The notes below the pieces were generated by a model that ran no database searches, was not told where the DNA came from, and worked only from the letters and a program-made list of their open reading frames with translations. A stretch of DNA of 64,000 nt from Alitta virens (lineage: Eukaryota > Annelida > Polychaeta > Phyllodocida > Nereididae): the NCBI GenBank assembly GCA_932294295.1, contig OW028584.1:21483638-21547637 (forward strand), given 5' to 3'. Position numbers and translations under genes: made by a program. Each line of letters begins with the position of its first letter. Within the stretch, counting starts at the first letter, position 1. Shown here piece by piece: positions 1 to 12,890 of this stretch.

Positions 1-198
1 ACTAAGTAGTTATGATGGCGGTTTTCATATTCACGGTAGAGAGAGTTTATTTTTTCCTTTTTCATGGGGGCTTCTGCCCCCAGACCCTCGCTATTCTACA
101 CCAAATGTTATTTTAATTGTGCTAGAACTTCAAACTTGTGAATTATTTTATAAAATTTAATTTTAAATGGACGCCAAATTTGGGTCCACTACTGCACT
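1..198. repeat. 3' part of a MITE-like repeat (same family as 27983-28244)
   Basis: The stretch around 47-198 matches 28104-28244 closely: both have a TTTTTCATGGGGGCT segment, a CTATTCTACA segment and a terminal CTGCACTAAACCC. The complete copy shows that the terminal part is one arm of an inverted repeat. The left arm of this copy would lie before the window, or has diverged. No coding content. Confidence 0.6.
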
Positions 199-596
199 AA
201 ACCCAAGCTTGCCCACTTTCTCGATTATGAGTATATATTAGCGATAAAACAGAACTATCATGCTTATCGAGTCACGCATGGTGATCCAGTTTCACCAAGA
301 TTCAGTCTTGAGACAACCTATCTGTCAGGCTCATGAAATTAATTCACCAAACAAGATAGAGCTTTTGACATTCAGCTTGCTGCAGTTCCTTGCACCATTT
401 CTTTTTTTTAATTACTAAAGTAGGGAATTTAAAATTACTAAGGCAAACTCGTTGATCAGGTCATCCAGTTGTGTTCAACAATTCAATCAATTCTCTACAG
501 ATGAGAACATACATGTCAATTGTCAAAGTAAGTACGATACCTGTCTCAATGACCATTTTGTGATTATTATGATGATGTTTTTCAATATTATTTCAG

Positions 597-911
597 CTAC
601 ACAACGGTCACTACCAAGTATGGACTCGACCCCTATCTAACAAGCGTTTCGCAATCGTTTACCTTAACACAAGAAATGAAGGCTATCCAATACAATTCTC
701 CTACAGTCTGAACCACCTTGGAATGACCTCAGCAAAGGCTTTTGAAGTAACTGATGTTATAAACGGCGATTCGCTTGGTAACTTAACTCCTGCACAAAAC
801 TTAACATTGCGTGTTAATCCATCCGGAGTTTCTGTGGTAATCGCAACTCCTGCAAGTGATCCAGTAAGGGAGAATAACATTTGGAAGACAATAAAACCTG
901 GAAGAGAATAA
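597..911 (+). CDS. GH27 alpha-N-acetylgalactosaminidase/alpha-galactosidase, last exon (partial gene)
   Basis: This is the terminal exon of a glycoside hydrolase family 27 enzyme, which removes terminal alpha-linked GalNAc or galactose from glycoconjugates, normally in the lysosome. A clean acceptor (TTATTTCAG) precedes the exon, which starts in phase 0 and runs 104 codons to TAA. The encoded segment is the C-terminal beta-sandwich, not the catalytic barrel: VWTRPLSNK near the start, a YSLNHLG strand, and LRVNPSGVSVV near the end. These align with the matching strands of animal NAGA/GLA proteins, and the PLSNK and NPSGV motifs look closer to NAGA. The catalytic exons must lie before base 1; I found no convincing upstream exon in 1-596. 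Family assignment is good; which of the two specificities is uncertain. Confidence 0.8.
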   Translation, partial: LHNGHYQVWTRPLSNKRFAIVYLNTRNEGYPIQFSYSLNHLGMTSAKAFEVTDVINGDSLGNLTPAQNLTLRVNPSGVSVVIATPASDPVRENNIWKTIKPGRE

Positions 912-1124
912 ACTAAAGCTTATTTAGTTATGTAAATACATGTATTAACCAACAAGGTGACCCGACATATCAGTTAAGGATATAACATGTCTTAACAGAG
1001 AATCAACGGATTAATACAGACCACCTTGCCAATATATACTTGGGATTCCTACAAACTTTTAATTCTAGTCCACAAAAAGCTGGCTAGCAGTGCCCAGCAC
1101 TGTTGAAATTTGTATGCTATTCCA

Positions 1125-1130
1125 AATAAA
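1125..1130 (+). terminator. poly(A) signal AATAAA of the GH27 gene
   Basis: A canonical AATAAA lies 214 bases after the stop codon at 911, at a normal 3' UTR distance. Many AATAAA strings occur by chance in AT-rich DNA, so position is the main support. Confidence 0.45.
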
Positions 1131-1659
1131 CATTTGATGAAATTCACAAACCGTGATTTTTCAGGTTCTTTCAAGTATTCAAAATATTCTGTGTAAAAAC
1201 ATAATTTTCACTGCATTTAAGTGAACTCTTTTTAAAATCGATTTCAAATTGGTCGAAAGGGCATGCGAGCGATCTTGAGAGTTTAATTTGCTTAAGTTGC
1301 TTGTTGTGTCAAACTCAATAAGTATCAAAATGAATAATTTAATAGAAATACACACTCCAAAGCATAATTGCCAAAACAGGTAAAGCATTTGATTAGTTCT
1401 TTGACAGAGAAACTCACTGATCAATGCTCCACAGAATATATTGATCCTATGGTGACAGGGCCTTCCAAAACTTAAATTCGTTCAAGTATGACAACCTCTA
1501 TCGTCCATGGTTGTGTTTATCACATTAAAGAATGTTCAATGGAATGTGCACATATCCCCTCAAACCTACCATAAAAGGTCATTAAGTGTAATGTGCAGGT
1601 AATATCATATTACATGTAACATACCATTATGAGATAAACAAGTCTGGACGAGGAAATAT

Positions 1660-1835
1660 TTGGTTACCCTGGCCACAGGCATCACAACCACCCTCTGGTG
1701 TGGCACAATTGCCCCCCCCCCCCCCCCCCCCCCCGGATCGCTGGCTGTTAATACTTTATAAATATGTAACAGTCAGCGGTCTAGGGGGAACTGCACCAGA
1801 GGACGATTGTGATGCCTGTGACCCTGGCAATCGTT
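1660..1835. repeat. foldback element around a 23-base C tract
   Basis: Two arms, about 1663-1711 and 1785-1832, are imperfect inverted copies sharing CACAGGCATCACAA and CCTCTGGTG. They enclose a run of C (1712-1734) and a short AT-rich loop. The shape is that of a small non-autonomous DNA transposon; I could not define a target duplication. Confidence 0.5.
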
Positions 1836-2763
1836 AAGGACTTAAGGTCGAGCCCTGCATTACAACAAATGTTAAAAACTGATGATATCATGACCTGAAC
1901 ATTTAGACTCAATACATAATATGTAAACCAATATTCAGGACAACCAGTAAGTTCGTTAACAAAGTTTCTTTCGGTTGAATTTAAGCACAGTTGCACCCAG
2001 CTTAATTAAACAATGCCTAAGCTAATTAATGCAATGCAACAGCAAAAAAATTTAAAAAGGTTACAAATGGAACTCTGAGAGTAGTAAATAAACATTTGTG
2101 TCACTAGTAATTTTGTTGGATACTGGGCGATAACATAATAGACCTTGCAGCCAATGCCATATTGTTTTACATGTTTATTCAACCATAATACGTACCTTAT
2201 GTACATTTTATAACTTATAAATATCACAGCAGCCTATATTACAATGCCATTCACACACTTTAATGTCTTACTGCTAATCTGAGCAAATAAAACAGTATGC
2301 AGAACAGCATATGTAGCAACCAACACAAATATATTTACATCATTTCTAACAATTACATGTACCAATAATAATTTGATTAATTATACCAAGGCACTGGATA
2401 CTAATTAGTGATTTTAATGTTCATTACCTACATTAATTAACAATAATTAACATTTCATCATCTTAATGAAGAAGAGCAACGATTTAACAGAAATTAACAG
2501 TATAAGACAATGATAAATCATTGGATACATTTGCTGTAACATAATAATCAGTACAAAGTCAGTCACAATATAAACAACAATATAAAAAGCTGTCACATTA
2601 TATCTAAACCTTGCAACTCTCGTTTCGGGTAATATATTTTGGCATTTTTGTTTGTGGATATTTCACATCGCATACAGGAAAACACGAACGACAACAAATA
2701 AGGTTGATTTGTGGGACTTGAACTGAACAAAAACATTTATGAAATTTCTTTAGATTAAAGGTA

Positions 2764-2903
2764 CATAGCTAATTGTGCCACGTGCGTTTTCCATGCATTT
2801 GGATAAACGCGTGGAAAACGCATGGTTTTTGCCTCATTATAATTAGCTAAACACCATGCGTTTATCCTTCTCATGGAAAACGCATGTGGCACATTTGGCC
2901 ATG
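2764..2903. repeat. hairpin MITE, copy A
   Basis: Near-palindromic element whose ends read GCTAATTGTGCCACGTGCG and, inverted, GTGGCACATTTGGCCATG. The interior repeats ATGCGTTTTCCATG-type words in both orientations around an ATTATAATTAGCTAA centre. The same structure occurs at 35884-36017 and 37687-37837. No coding capacity. Confidence 0.7.
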
Positions 2904-4414
2904 CAAAAATCACTCACACAAAACAATGAATAATAAAGGGAGAAACACTTATTGTAAAAATCCAGATAGACCAGAATAGTAGATGTCAACGTTAATACAC
3001 CGCTGCATTTGCATGAATCTATGAGACAAAATTATCAATCAGTGTATGACTACAACATCAATAAATTTATAGATGGAAAATGATCCTTGACAAAATAACT
3101 GTTAGTAACTGACAAATCTGTACAATGAGACATGTTCAAAAGACAAACAAACTGACAAATGCTTTTGTATACTTTTCATTGATTTTACTTACTGAAAGTG
3201 CACAACTGATTTTTGCATTACCAGCCAGTACCATCATCGCTTGGCTTGAGTATAGTATGTGAAAAAGATCAAAGAAATTTATTCTATCTAGAAGAATACT
3301 TCAGATGGCATGTTATATAATTTAATGCTTTGTAACACGCTAAGTCTGTAATGCATACAACACAGGGTTTTAATTTTCACTGGATACACCATTCAAAGAG
3401 CTATTCTTATAAATCTACTTATCAGGGAAGGTATCATGAAAAAAAACATAAGCAAAGTCTGCATTTAGTAGCTTATCCAAAGACAAAGGTAATGCAATTG
3501 CCAGACATATAAACTACAAATTTCCAATCTTACAAAATGCCATGTCAGCCAGTCCTTGAATCAAGGAACTATCAAAAAGTGATTATCAGTCGATGGACAG
3601 GAATTAATAAAAGGAGATACTCTTTAAACCTGGATGTAGCTTCACATTCAGGATAAGTTATTTATAGTCATGCTCAGATATCAGAAGAACGAATCTTATG
3701 ATTGAGACATATTCACCGGTTTATCGCTTCAATTGGCTGTCTCTGAGAAAACAATGTGCAGAGACCCCCTATTTCAAAACACGACCGATTATCATGATAA
3801 CCGTGTCTACTCTTACTCCTCAAATACTTTGAATAAATGGGGTAAAAGTTAATTTTTGCCAGATAAAATGGCGTTCGGGACTAAAATAGCTATTTTACAT
3901 GCCGCCTTTCAAACTTGCCTACAAATTTCTCCATGTTAAATTATTGTATTTCGGGCATCCAATTTTCATAGTGAAGCACCTAACTTGAAGATTTGACCGT
4001 GAATTTCTATGAAATAACCCATGAACTTCTTAAATTGGTCATGATTACGTTGGAGCACCTCCCGTCAGAAATGAAATTAGAAGTACCAGAAAGCCTGGGT
4101 CTTTTGATACAGCATGCTGCATCAGCTATTAAAATATACATTTACAGCTGTATTGGGGTTAATATCTAAGTTATTGCAATCCTGACAAAAACTAAACAGT
4201 ATTCCATGGTAGGTCAGTCATGAATCTAACTTTAAATACATTGCCTTCTGCTAGAAAAATTGGTTTAACAAACATAAAATAGGCCTCTTTGAATGAGTTA
4301 TTTGCCCATAGGAATCTAATATAAGAAGCTTACGAAAAGTATCTGATCTAAAAATGATTTTTCAAAATCGAGTATACAGGCTCAAAAAGTCAATATCTAT
4401 GTCTATGTCTCAAT

Positions 4415-4500
4415 GCTACAGGGTCTGAAGCTTAGTCAGTTCATATGACCAGCTGCCAGAGGCAGACGTAATGATGATAAGACTTGGAGTCAACACCAAA
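4415..4500. repeat. dispersed repeat with the GACCAGCTGCCAGAGGCAGA core
   Basis: The core resembles, in one orientation or the other, segments at 32465-32590, 35785-35830 and 41185-41300: a GCAGCTGGTCATA word next to a (TTATCATC)TCATCATTACGT word. It is an unclassified interspersed family; its full length cannot be set from these copies. Confidence 0.4.
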
Positions 4501-5183
4501 TGAACCAGACAAATGAACAAATCAGCCCAGTTTGATCAATATCTGAGACTACCCATGTTTCATGCTCTGCAGGTTTTTCTCACAGACAGCCAATTTCAAG
4601 CCTGTTCTAGGTCTGTTAATTGAAAATTATGCAGTAAATATCATTCAATCCTGCGCTCCGGACAAACAAGGAAGCCAAATATATGACATTTACAAATACA
4701 GCCAACCAGAAAGTTTTTAGATAAGGCTATTTTAGAACTTGGAAATTCCAGTACCAGAATTTTATATATGTCCCACACTGCCTTATGTATCATCACCTCG
4801 TCATCGTTGTCAATACATAAACTTCACAATTAGCACGACTTCCTATAAATCCGTGTGTCAATATTAATATGTGTCACGTAAGTGTTACATACTACCAAAA
4901 TGTATTATCACTTGAACTTTGCCATTAGAATTATAATAAAAAGGTGCGTTGAACAAGTAACGTCTGTTACTAACATATCCATGATAACTAATGTAACCAC
5001 TATAGAAGTCATAACGAAGTAAAGCAACAGTTACAAATGCATCATGATTCAATAATGAACAATAACACTTAAATTCGAAATATATCAATTAACTAAAGAA
5101 AGCTTTCAAAGAATCATGCAGATGCTAGCAATTAAAAGATATGCATGTATCATACGATAAGATATTTAACATTACATTCACAA

Positions 5184-8100
5184 TCAAGCTTCACTGCTTG
5201 GCACAATTTCAAAATGTAAATCAAAATGGTCGTTCACATGAACTTCAAATTCACTTTGGGGAACTGTGTCAGAGAAGACCTTATTACACATGGGGCACAT
5301 TCTCTCTTCTCGCTCTTGCAAGACGATGGAGTCATCATCCTCAGCATTATCTCTTGCGATACACTCATCAACATGATTTTCAAATTCATCGTGAGATACG
5401 GAACTCTCGAAATTTTCCGAACATATGGGGCACGTCCTTGTAATGAGAGAATCGTCATGTTCTTGGGCAGTTCTTGTTGACCTCACATCCATCCGAGGGC
5501 TAGCAGGTGGTCGGTTAGGATCTGAAGTTTCTTGGTAGATGTTTTTACTCGGAATAGTCTTGTGTCCGACTAAAGGATCATTGTTTAAGATAGAAAAACC
5601 TTGAGGCGAGTGAGCACTGTTAAACTTATCCTTCACAGTGTTTAAATTAACGTTTAACCCTTGGTTGTTGTCATAGCTTCTAACGGAAGGATCGCACTCA
5701 TTACGATCGATGTTAATCGGTCTTGGATTGCCGCTATTGCCACGTGTTTGGGAGTTTGGGGTGATCTGCGACCGTCTGTTATTTCTATTCTCCAAACTTG
5801 GTGAGTCAGGATCGCGAGGTTCGAATTGCATCACTTCTGCTGGTGTCAACGTAAGGAATTCATCTGGTTCGGGAGTCATTTCCTGCACAGGATCATCTCT
5901 TTTAGAAATCAAATTTGACACGGAGTCAGGGCCCAATGTTCTAAAATCATCCTCGAATGACTTCTCCAAGATATCATCTATTCTTGTACCTCCTGCGAGG
6001 ATCTCTCTCACTGGCAAATCATCACGATCATAGACTGACACTCCCAATTCAGTTTTAGACCCTTTGCGAGGATCTATTATTGGCCGTGTTCGATTCTGTT
6101 CACTTCTATACACATTTTTCTCTCTCCTATCTAACGGCACTTCAAACACAGTAATATCTTCATGCAACTTTATGTGTGTTGTATACTTAACGTGACCTTT
6201 TCCTTTGTCCAAATCCACATGATACCGTGTGTATTCAATGTTTGATTTTGGTCTCGAAATTGATGAATCTACGCCTCTTCCTCTCAATTCCAAATTCTTT
6301 GGCTTCTTTTTATACTGCATAGATTGCGACCGTCTCACTCTAGGACTTTCCGGTATTTTGTCGAGTTCGTCATCTACCTCCATTGCTGGTCGAGACAAGT
6401 CCGGTATAATGGGAGGAACCGTAGTCTTAATTTTAGGCCTTGCACCTTGTCCAGTTGGCAATGAGAGGTCACCGTTCATCCCAAAACCTGGAACAATAAA
6501 GGAAAATATGTACACCTGGTACAACCACACATGTCAAATTTATGCATTAATGCTCAGTAATAAATTTTAGGAGATGTAACATAAATATTCTCTAGTGAAG
6601 CACTGAAGAATGTAGCAGAAAAATACATAATCATCCAAAAGACGAAGATAAAATTTTTAATTCACAGCCTTGAGACATAAATTTTTTGAAGCATGGAACC
6701 AAAACATACAAAAATATAGAAAACTGCCATCCTACTTTTACTGACAAGTGTCCACAAAACAATGATAAAAAAAATAAAAATGGAATGCGTACACATTAGG
6801 GGTTTAAATCTTAAGCCAAGTATACACAAGGAAACGCCAGCGATAGGGTCGCCGGCGATTCAGCCTTCACCCCTATTAATAACTTCAGTGGCTGAGCAGT
6901 GTTCACAACAGGTCTTCAGAGACTGAGTGGTTAACCCTGCTGCTGTATCACGATACATTAGAACCGATACGATATGTATCATGATACGTATCATTAAGCT
7001 ATATCCATGAAGAAAGCCTACGATACTGAAAATCCACAATGAAATATAATGAACACATCTGAATGGAGTAATCCAGACTGTTGTTTACTGTCATTGCAAT
7101 TAAGTGGGCTTAAATTTTTCTTCAAAAGCACCGGAACATCTGGGTACTAGGTGTCTTGTTTACTCAAAAACGCCACTCGGCATATCGTTTAATTATATCG
7201 TTATTATGAATAATGATTATCAATACGGTTGACAATACCCGTATCGTTATCCTTGTACCGGTACAAACGGTATATCAAGAAAACCAGTGTACAGCCCCAG
7301 TCAGGTCATTTTCCTAATACCCCATTGGTCAGATCCAAGTAACTTAGTTGCTAGTCAATACACTCAGTCGCACAATATCAAGCAGTGCTTGATATTCACG
7401 ACTGAGTTGCAAGTCATAAAATCCCAGTTGCTGGTGCATTCACACAGGGCAACTGAGTGGTAGAAAGGGGTAAACACCCAGTCGCCAGCGACCCAATCGC
7501 CAGAAACTCGTCCGTGTGTATTGGGCTTTATGGCATTTGAAAAGCTAAGGACCACACACAATGATAATTGTCTGAAGAGCGACTATGCAGCCCTATTTGA
7601 TGACAATAAAATAAAAAAATATTTTTGTCTAACATTGCAATTACTACAAGACAAGTAATAAACCAGAAGTAGAACACAATCAGCTGAGTGCTCCATCACA
7701 TGAAGAGTTCAGACTCTGCTCAGACCGTTCCAGTGTGTTCCATCCCATATTATGGTATTGGCTCATATTATAAAACCCATTAAGCATCTGAGAAACAGGT
7801 ACAATCATCTTTCATACCTGGCAAAACAGGAAATGCAGGCCTCTCATTTTGTTGACGAAGTAAAATCCGCATGACTTCATTTAATTTCCAAACCGTTTCT
7901 TTGAGCCTCGCCATTTCTTCCTTTGACGACACTGACATTCCAACCATTTGTAGTAAGTCATCAGCATCCATTTCTGTATCTATGGAAACAATTAAGATTA
8001 CAGCAACTCTTCAGGTGGAAATGACAACATATTAGAGCAAAAAAACATTAATTAAGCGATGACCCACTTTTAATGCAGGTATTTTTTAAACATGTTTACT

Positions 8101-9204
8101 AAAAACCTTTTAAAGACAAGTTTTTGACAGTACATTTTTAGTGGAAATTAATAACGAGTCTGGATTCTAATTACTTATCATTCTTTCCAGCCAAATTCAT
8201 ATTCTTTGATAAGATATTGTCAATTCTTCACTACCATTTAACAATCTAATAAGTATCTAAATGTACATACAGTAAACCTTGCGGAAGTCGAATTTACTTA
8301 AGTTGAATCTTTGCAAATTTGAAGGACATTGACTATTTATTCCATTTATAAATCTTTGCATATATGTCAAAACTTCACCTAATTTGAATGAAATCAGGTG
8401 GTCGATTTGAATTTGATTTATGCAAGGTTTATTGTAGTTTTTATGCTTTTTATCATAATATTTTACATGTCTCTCATTTGCAAAACAACTTGCGCACAAC
8501 ATCAATTGATGATATACCTTGCCCATCAGCTTGCTCCACGGGAGAAATTATGCCATTACTTAACGAAGATTTTTCAGGACTCCTGCTCTTGCCTCGAGAT
8601 TGTCTTTCCATGTACAAATTTTTCTTTCTCAGGTCATCATTTTCTTGCAGCAAAGCATTGTAATCCTTTTGCAAAACAGACAACTCCGCTTTGCTCATTT
8701 CCAGTTGTTGATTAACCTCTTGTAATTGTTTGGTGACTTGCTCAGAGTGATTATAAGTTAAATTATGATTTAATTTCATCAGCTGGTCGTTCTCTTCTTG
8801 TAGTTGTTCCAGCACTCTTTTATCACATTCCTGCTTACTCTCTAGCTGATGTTTTAGATCCTCTATCTCTCTATCTCGGATCGATAAAGTCTGTTGTAAA
8901 TGAAGAACTTGCATTTTATCATCGGTGGTGCTCGCGGGACCACCGCTCGATGGTCCCTGACCCTGTGGAGACGGGGACACTCGGACGAAAAGATTCTCAT
9001 CTTCCAGTCCAGCTCGGCTGCCACGAACCTGACGTGAGAGGAGCCTGTATCTATCCTGTAGGTCATTGTAGCGGTGTTTCAGGTCTTCGTAGGCGACATT
9101 GAAGGCATGGTGAGATCCTCCTTGCCATGACCCACTGCTGTTGTATAGAGGCCCGTCTTTCGTGATTGTTAACAGGTCGTCAGGATCTGACATGGCTGGA
9201 GTTT
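5184..9204 (-). CDS. TANK/AZI2/TBKBP1-like TBK1 adaptor with two C-terminal UBZ-type zinc fingers
   Basis: Four exons on the minus strand: 9204-8518 (coding from ATG at 9193), 7979-7818 and 6487-5184, with acceptors TTGTTACAG, TTTCCATAG and TTGTTCCAG and donors GTATAT and GTATGA. All phases join to 713 codons; a non-coding first exon upstream is likely. Residues 34-38 (AYEDL) match the conserved N-terminal segment of AZI2/TBKBP1. Residues 91-198 are a long heptad-rich coiled coil. Residues about 245-271 (ARLKETVWKLNEVMRILLRQ) resemble the TBK1/IKKi-binding helix. Two C-x2-C-x15-H-x3-C/H fingers lie at C632/C635/H651/C655 and C677/C680/H696/H700, the second ending the protein as in TAX1BP1. 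Family members recruit TBK1/IKK-epsilon in innate signalling or selective autophagy; that role here is inference. The call combines N-terminus, TBD and fingers; any one alone would be weak. Confidence 0.72.
6813..7528. repeat. MITE in the adaptor gene's last intron
   Basis: Terminal inverted repeats of roughly 45 bp: the left end reads AAGCCAAGTATACACAAGG followed by CGCCAGCGA and GTCGCCGGCGA. The right end, inverted, reads AAGCCCAATACACACGG followed by TGGCGA, GGGTCGCTGGCGA. The flanks are TTAA/TTTA-like, but no exact duplication is clear. The interior includes a GATACGTATCAT-type self-complementary stretch near 6950-7000. Non-coding. Confidence 0.6.
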
Positions 9205-12200
9205 CTGTAACAAAAAAGCTTGTTTTCAGTATTACAGTATAATTCTTATTAAATGTCCATCTGGTTTCAGTTATATTTTCCATACAAGGTTAAAACTTCA
9301 ACTTTCTTACCCATAAAACTCTGCAATATAATAATTAACTTCCGAGTTTCCTATCCTATCAATGAAATTGTGTGGCCTTCTTTCACCATTATGGCCATTT
9401 TGCATGGTCATAGAGACAGGGAAGATATGACAATGGGATATTGTTACAAAGGACATGTACCTGGGTATTTTGAATCCTACTTTAGAGTTGACTAATTGGT
9501 GACATAAATAGACGAACCACAACAATTTTACTTTTTAGAAAACAAATGTTGACATATAGGTGTCTAAATTTACTCTTTATATACTGTTTAATTTCAAGAG
9601 CAGTGTATACATCAATATTAATGAGTGATCATAATGCTGAGCCTGAAATACTCTAATCTTATATATTTAGAAATAAATTTCTTTATTATTATATATAATA
9701 CAGGCTACAGCAAATTACACTATTTTGTGGTCTAAATTATGGTTATCCCCATAAATTCACCATATATGCTAACAGGAAGGAAAAAATATTGAGAAATCTA
9801 CACTCAGTAGTCCTCAGTGTGAGAGTGAAAAATACTCAATGACAAGTCCATTTCTGTTTTAAAAGTCAGGTGGCTTAAATTTTTTTATTGATGCAATAAT
9901 TATTTTCCAAAGCCAGATGCTCATTGCCACTTAAATAAGAGGGATTCCAGGCTTTTATGTGCCCTAAAGCTGAGTTTAATTATTATAAAAATTTACTGCA
10001 CTGAATGGCCACTTTTTCTAGCATTCTAACTTATTCTGGACATCACAAGCTTCCAGTAATCATTACACAAAATGCTATGACATCATCAGACAATATATGA
10101 TGACATCACGAGCTACCAAATCTCACTTTTAGTATATTTCAAGGCGCTTGGCAAAACATTATTATAAATGCATTTTTTTCAGATGTTTTCTTTATTTGTA
10201 TGCATTTTTCTTGCTATAGATCTTACAAGTAGGCAAAATTAATTAAAAAGAAATCGCAAAATAAAATTAAAATATTTTCATTTTAACCGGATGATTAACA
10301 ATAATATTTGAAACTTTCTCGAAGGAGGATTTTCTAGAAAACTTCCAGATATTTTCGCTAGGTGGCTACTGGCAGAATGGCGCAATCCTATTGGTTGCAG
10401 AGCTCCCCAATCTAGATTCTGATTGGTCGGAGCAAGGGGGCAGCAGTATTTCATTATGTAAGTAAAGTGCACTTATGATGCAAATGGCAACACTATTCTT
10501 GCACTGAAAAGTGCTTTACTGCTACTTGATAAACCAAATTACCTCAATATGTATGACAAAACTGGACGATTTGTTTCTATATCACCAAACTTAAACCACA
10601 ATGTACCTAATAATATCCGACTAATAATCAATTTTTGTAACTAGATGGCATCGTTAACAATCTTATCGCTTTAAATTTATAACACACTCTTGAAATGTTA
10701 ACCATAAAAATCATCAGACTTGCCAACAATTTAAGATAAGAGTTATCAAAATGCTCCGTTTTCTTTTTTCAAAGCACTTTTGAGGAAATAATATTGATTA
10801 TCCAATTTGAAAGTGAATATTATACAATCAAGGTCAATTAAATCATTCTAAGTATCTCTCACTTGCAATTTATTAATTATTATGTGTAATACATAATACA
10901 TACCTGTCTGTTTTGGGTGCAAATCATCGTTTCAAATATATAATTTTTGTTACTGATCTTGTATTTTTTACTGTATATTTTATACGAATAAAGCTTATAA
11001 TATTATATGTCTGTCCCTCTGATAAACAGCAGACCCATTGTTTTTTTTGATTGCACAGAAATCTGATCTTTATTTTGAAATAAGTACTAAGTTGAAAGTC
11101 AAAATTATTATATATGTTATTATAAAATATACATTTATTTCAATTTCCAAATAATTGTGTATAAAAAGTTGAAAATGAAAAATGTTGCCTCTTGTGTCTT
11201 ATTTTGTTATTTTTATTTTCAGGAAGAATAGCATGTTTCAAAGAAAGGAGAGATGTGTTATTTATTTAATTTAAAAAGAGACCTTTAATATCACATAAAT
11301 AAAACTTCCTTGTTGTTTCATTCCCTCTACTAGAACTTTCAAGTTCAGACATCAGCTCTTGTACTAGACCTACAGACATGCTTCAGTAAACATGAACAAT
11401 AATATTGTGAAAATGCAACTTCACTTCTGCTCTATCATAAAAATACAGAACTCCATTTTCACTATTGAATATAATTGACTCAAAATTCTTGAATATCACA
11501 ACTTCAAAAATATGGTCACAAACAAAACCAGTCAAATATATCATGAAATTCATTGAGTCAGCCTTCACAAACCACAAGTGTCGCAAATACCAAACTAATG
11601 ACAATTCTGGCAAAAAATAGCTTTCAAAATGTCTTATAAATAAGGAAGTACAATTTAAGTAACAAAATTTGTATTATAAAACGAACAAATTCTACCTCCA
11701 TGATAAAATTGTGTCTCTCGGTTTGACAACAAAACGGCACTTCTGAGAAATTCCAAGTCACTGTTTCCCATGTCAAGACTTACACATTCCATGTGTTGTT
11801 GACTCATAACAAAATCCTATACAGATTACAGAATAATCGACTTATTTTCACACAATACGTGTAATCACAAGTTGGAAAAGATCCCAATAATCCCACGTTA
11901 TATTTTCATTTGTTAATGAAATAATCTGAAATTGTCCGAAATCCCTTTTGGCAGCCAAACAAGATATATGTACAAACTGTATCAGCTGGCAAACGTGTTC
12001 ATCTCTGGCAGGTATTCAGAGTCATGTTACTAGGTCCGTGAGTCACTGAGTCACTAGTCTAGATTAGATAGTGATCCAATTATATCTATTATCAAGATTT
12101 ATGCCTAACACCCACGTGGTGAATCAATGTTTTGAGTACGTTAATCATAAATACATGCTGAGGATATGATAGTCTACAAAATGTGTTCAATCCATATTAA

Positions 12201-12739
12201 AGTATTATTATCATGATTATCAAAATGATACACAGACCATTAATTTGAATGTTATCTCAGCTGAATATCAACAACATATTGGCCTATGGCTATGGCTAAT
12301 AATATGATACACGACAGCATAACTGTAAACCACAAATACACAACAACCGTACAATATGGTGTATATATATGGCTGTTCAGAGAAGTTCGCAAAAAACAAT
12401 AAAGGGTCAAATTTCGTTCATGGTTGCAATATTGCAGATGTGCGGAGTAACTTACAAAACTGTCAACAAACCGCTTCCAATTTTCTGTAGGCATGATTTG
12501 AGATACTGAACAACAACGTACCTAATAGCCCATGCCATATATATCAGGTTAATTCCCGAAAACAGACATATTTTGCTGACAGATTCACTTCCCAGTTGAG
12601 TTAGTGTCAGTTTGAAGGGTATTCCCCAAATTTCCAATCGAGGCTTGGAGTTTCCTAGGCTTTGACCGCAGCGCCACTGGTGAGAACACAGGAAAACATA
12701 TTTCGGATCAAACCAACCTAAAAAATTTAAAATGTATTG
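9205..12739. other. upstream region of the adaptor gene; AT-rich, no coding region recognised
   Basis: Any 5' untranslated exon and promoter of the minus-strand adaptor gene should be here, but I cannot place them. A repeat copy lies at 10318-10480. Short open frames at 11383-11613 and 12252-12754 show no recognisable domain, splice context or codon pattern. Confidence 0.4.
10318..10480. repeat. dispersed repeat, partner of 28850-29005
   Basis: Shares with 28850-29005 the ordered words CTATTGG/CTATTAG, TGATTGG and AGCAGCAGTATTT, with similar spacing. Two diverged copies of an unclassified family. Confidence 0.4.
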
Positions 12740-12890
12740 CAGGCTTGGGGTCAAGTACTGTACTTGGACTCAGTACTTGGATAAAGTACCAAGTTCTCAG
12801 TACTTGTACTTGGACTCGAAGGTCAAAATGAAGTACTTGGACTTGGACTTGAGCCAAAGTACTTGCAAGTTTCAAGTACTTCTACTTATT
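12740..12890. repeat. left terminus of an old inverted-repeat element with TACTTG subterminal repeats
   Basis: Starts CAGGCTTGGGGTCAAGTAC and then repeats TACTTG/ACTTGGACT words many times. The matching inverted end is at 21450-21588. Subterminal repeats of this kind are typical of cut-and-paste DNA transposons such as hAT, but I see no 8-bp target duplication, so the superfamily is open. Confidence 0.6.

Larger units (their letters stand above)
1836..5183. other. intergenic DNA between two convergent genes
   Basis: AT-rich DNA with no credible coding region. It holds one hairpin MITE (2764-2903) and one copy of a dispersed repeat (4415-4500). The last few hundred bases before 5184 are probably the 3' UTR of the minus-strand adaptor gene; I did not find a decisive poly(A) signal. 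Confidence 0.5.

Noticed and set aside
472..530. Possible small upstream exon of the GH27 gene between CTCTACAG and GTAAGTAC
   Set aside because: It has splice-like borders, but the encoded peptide does not match the expected GH27 segment before VWTRPLSNK.
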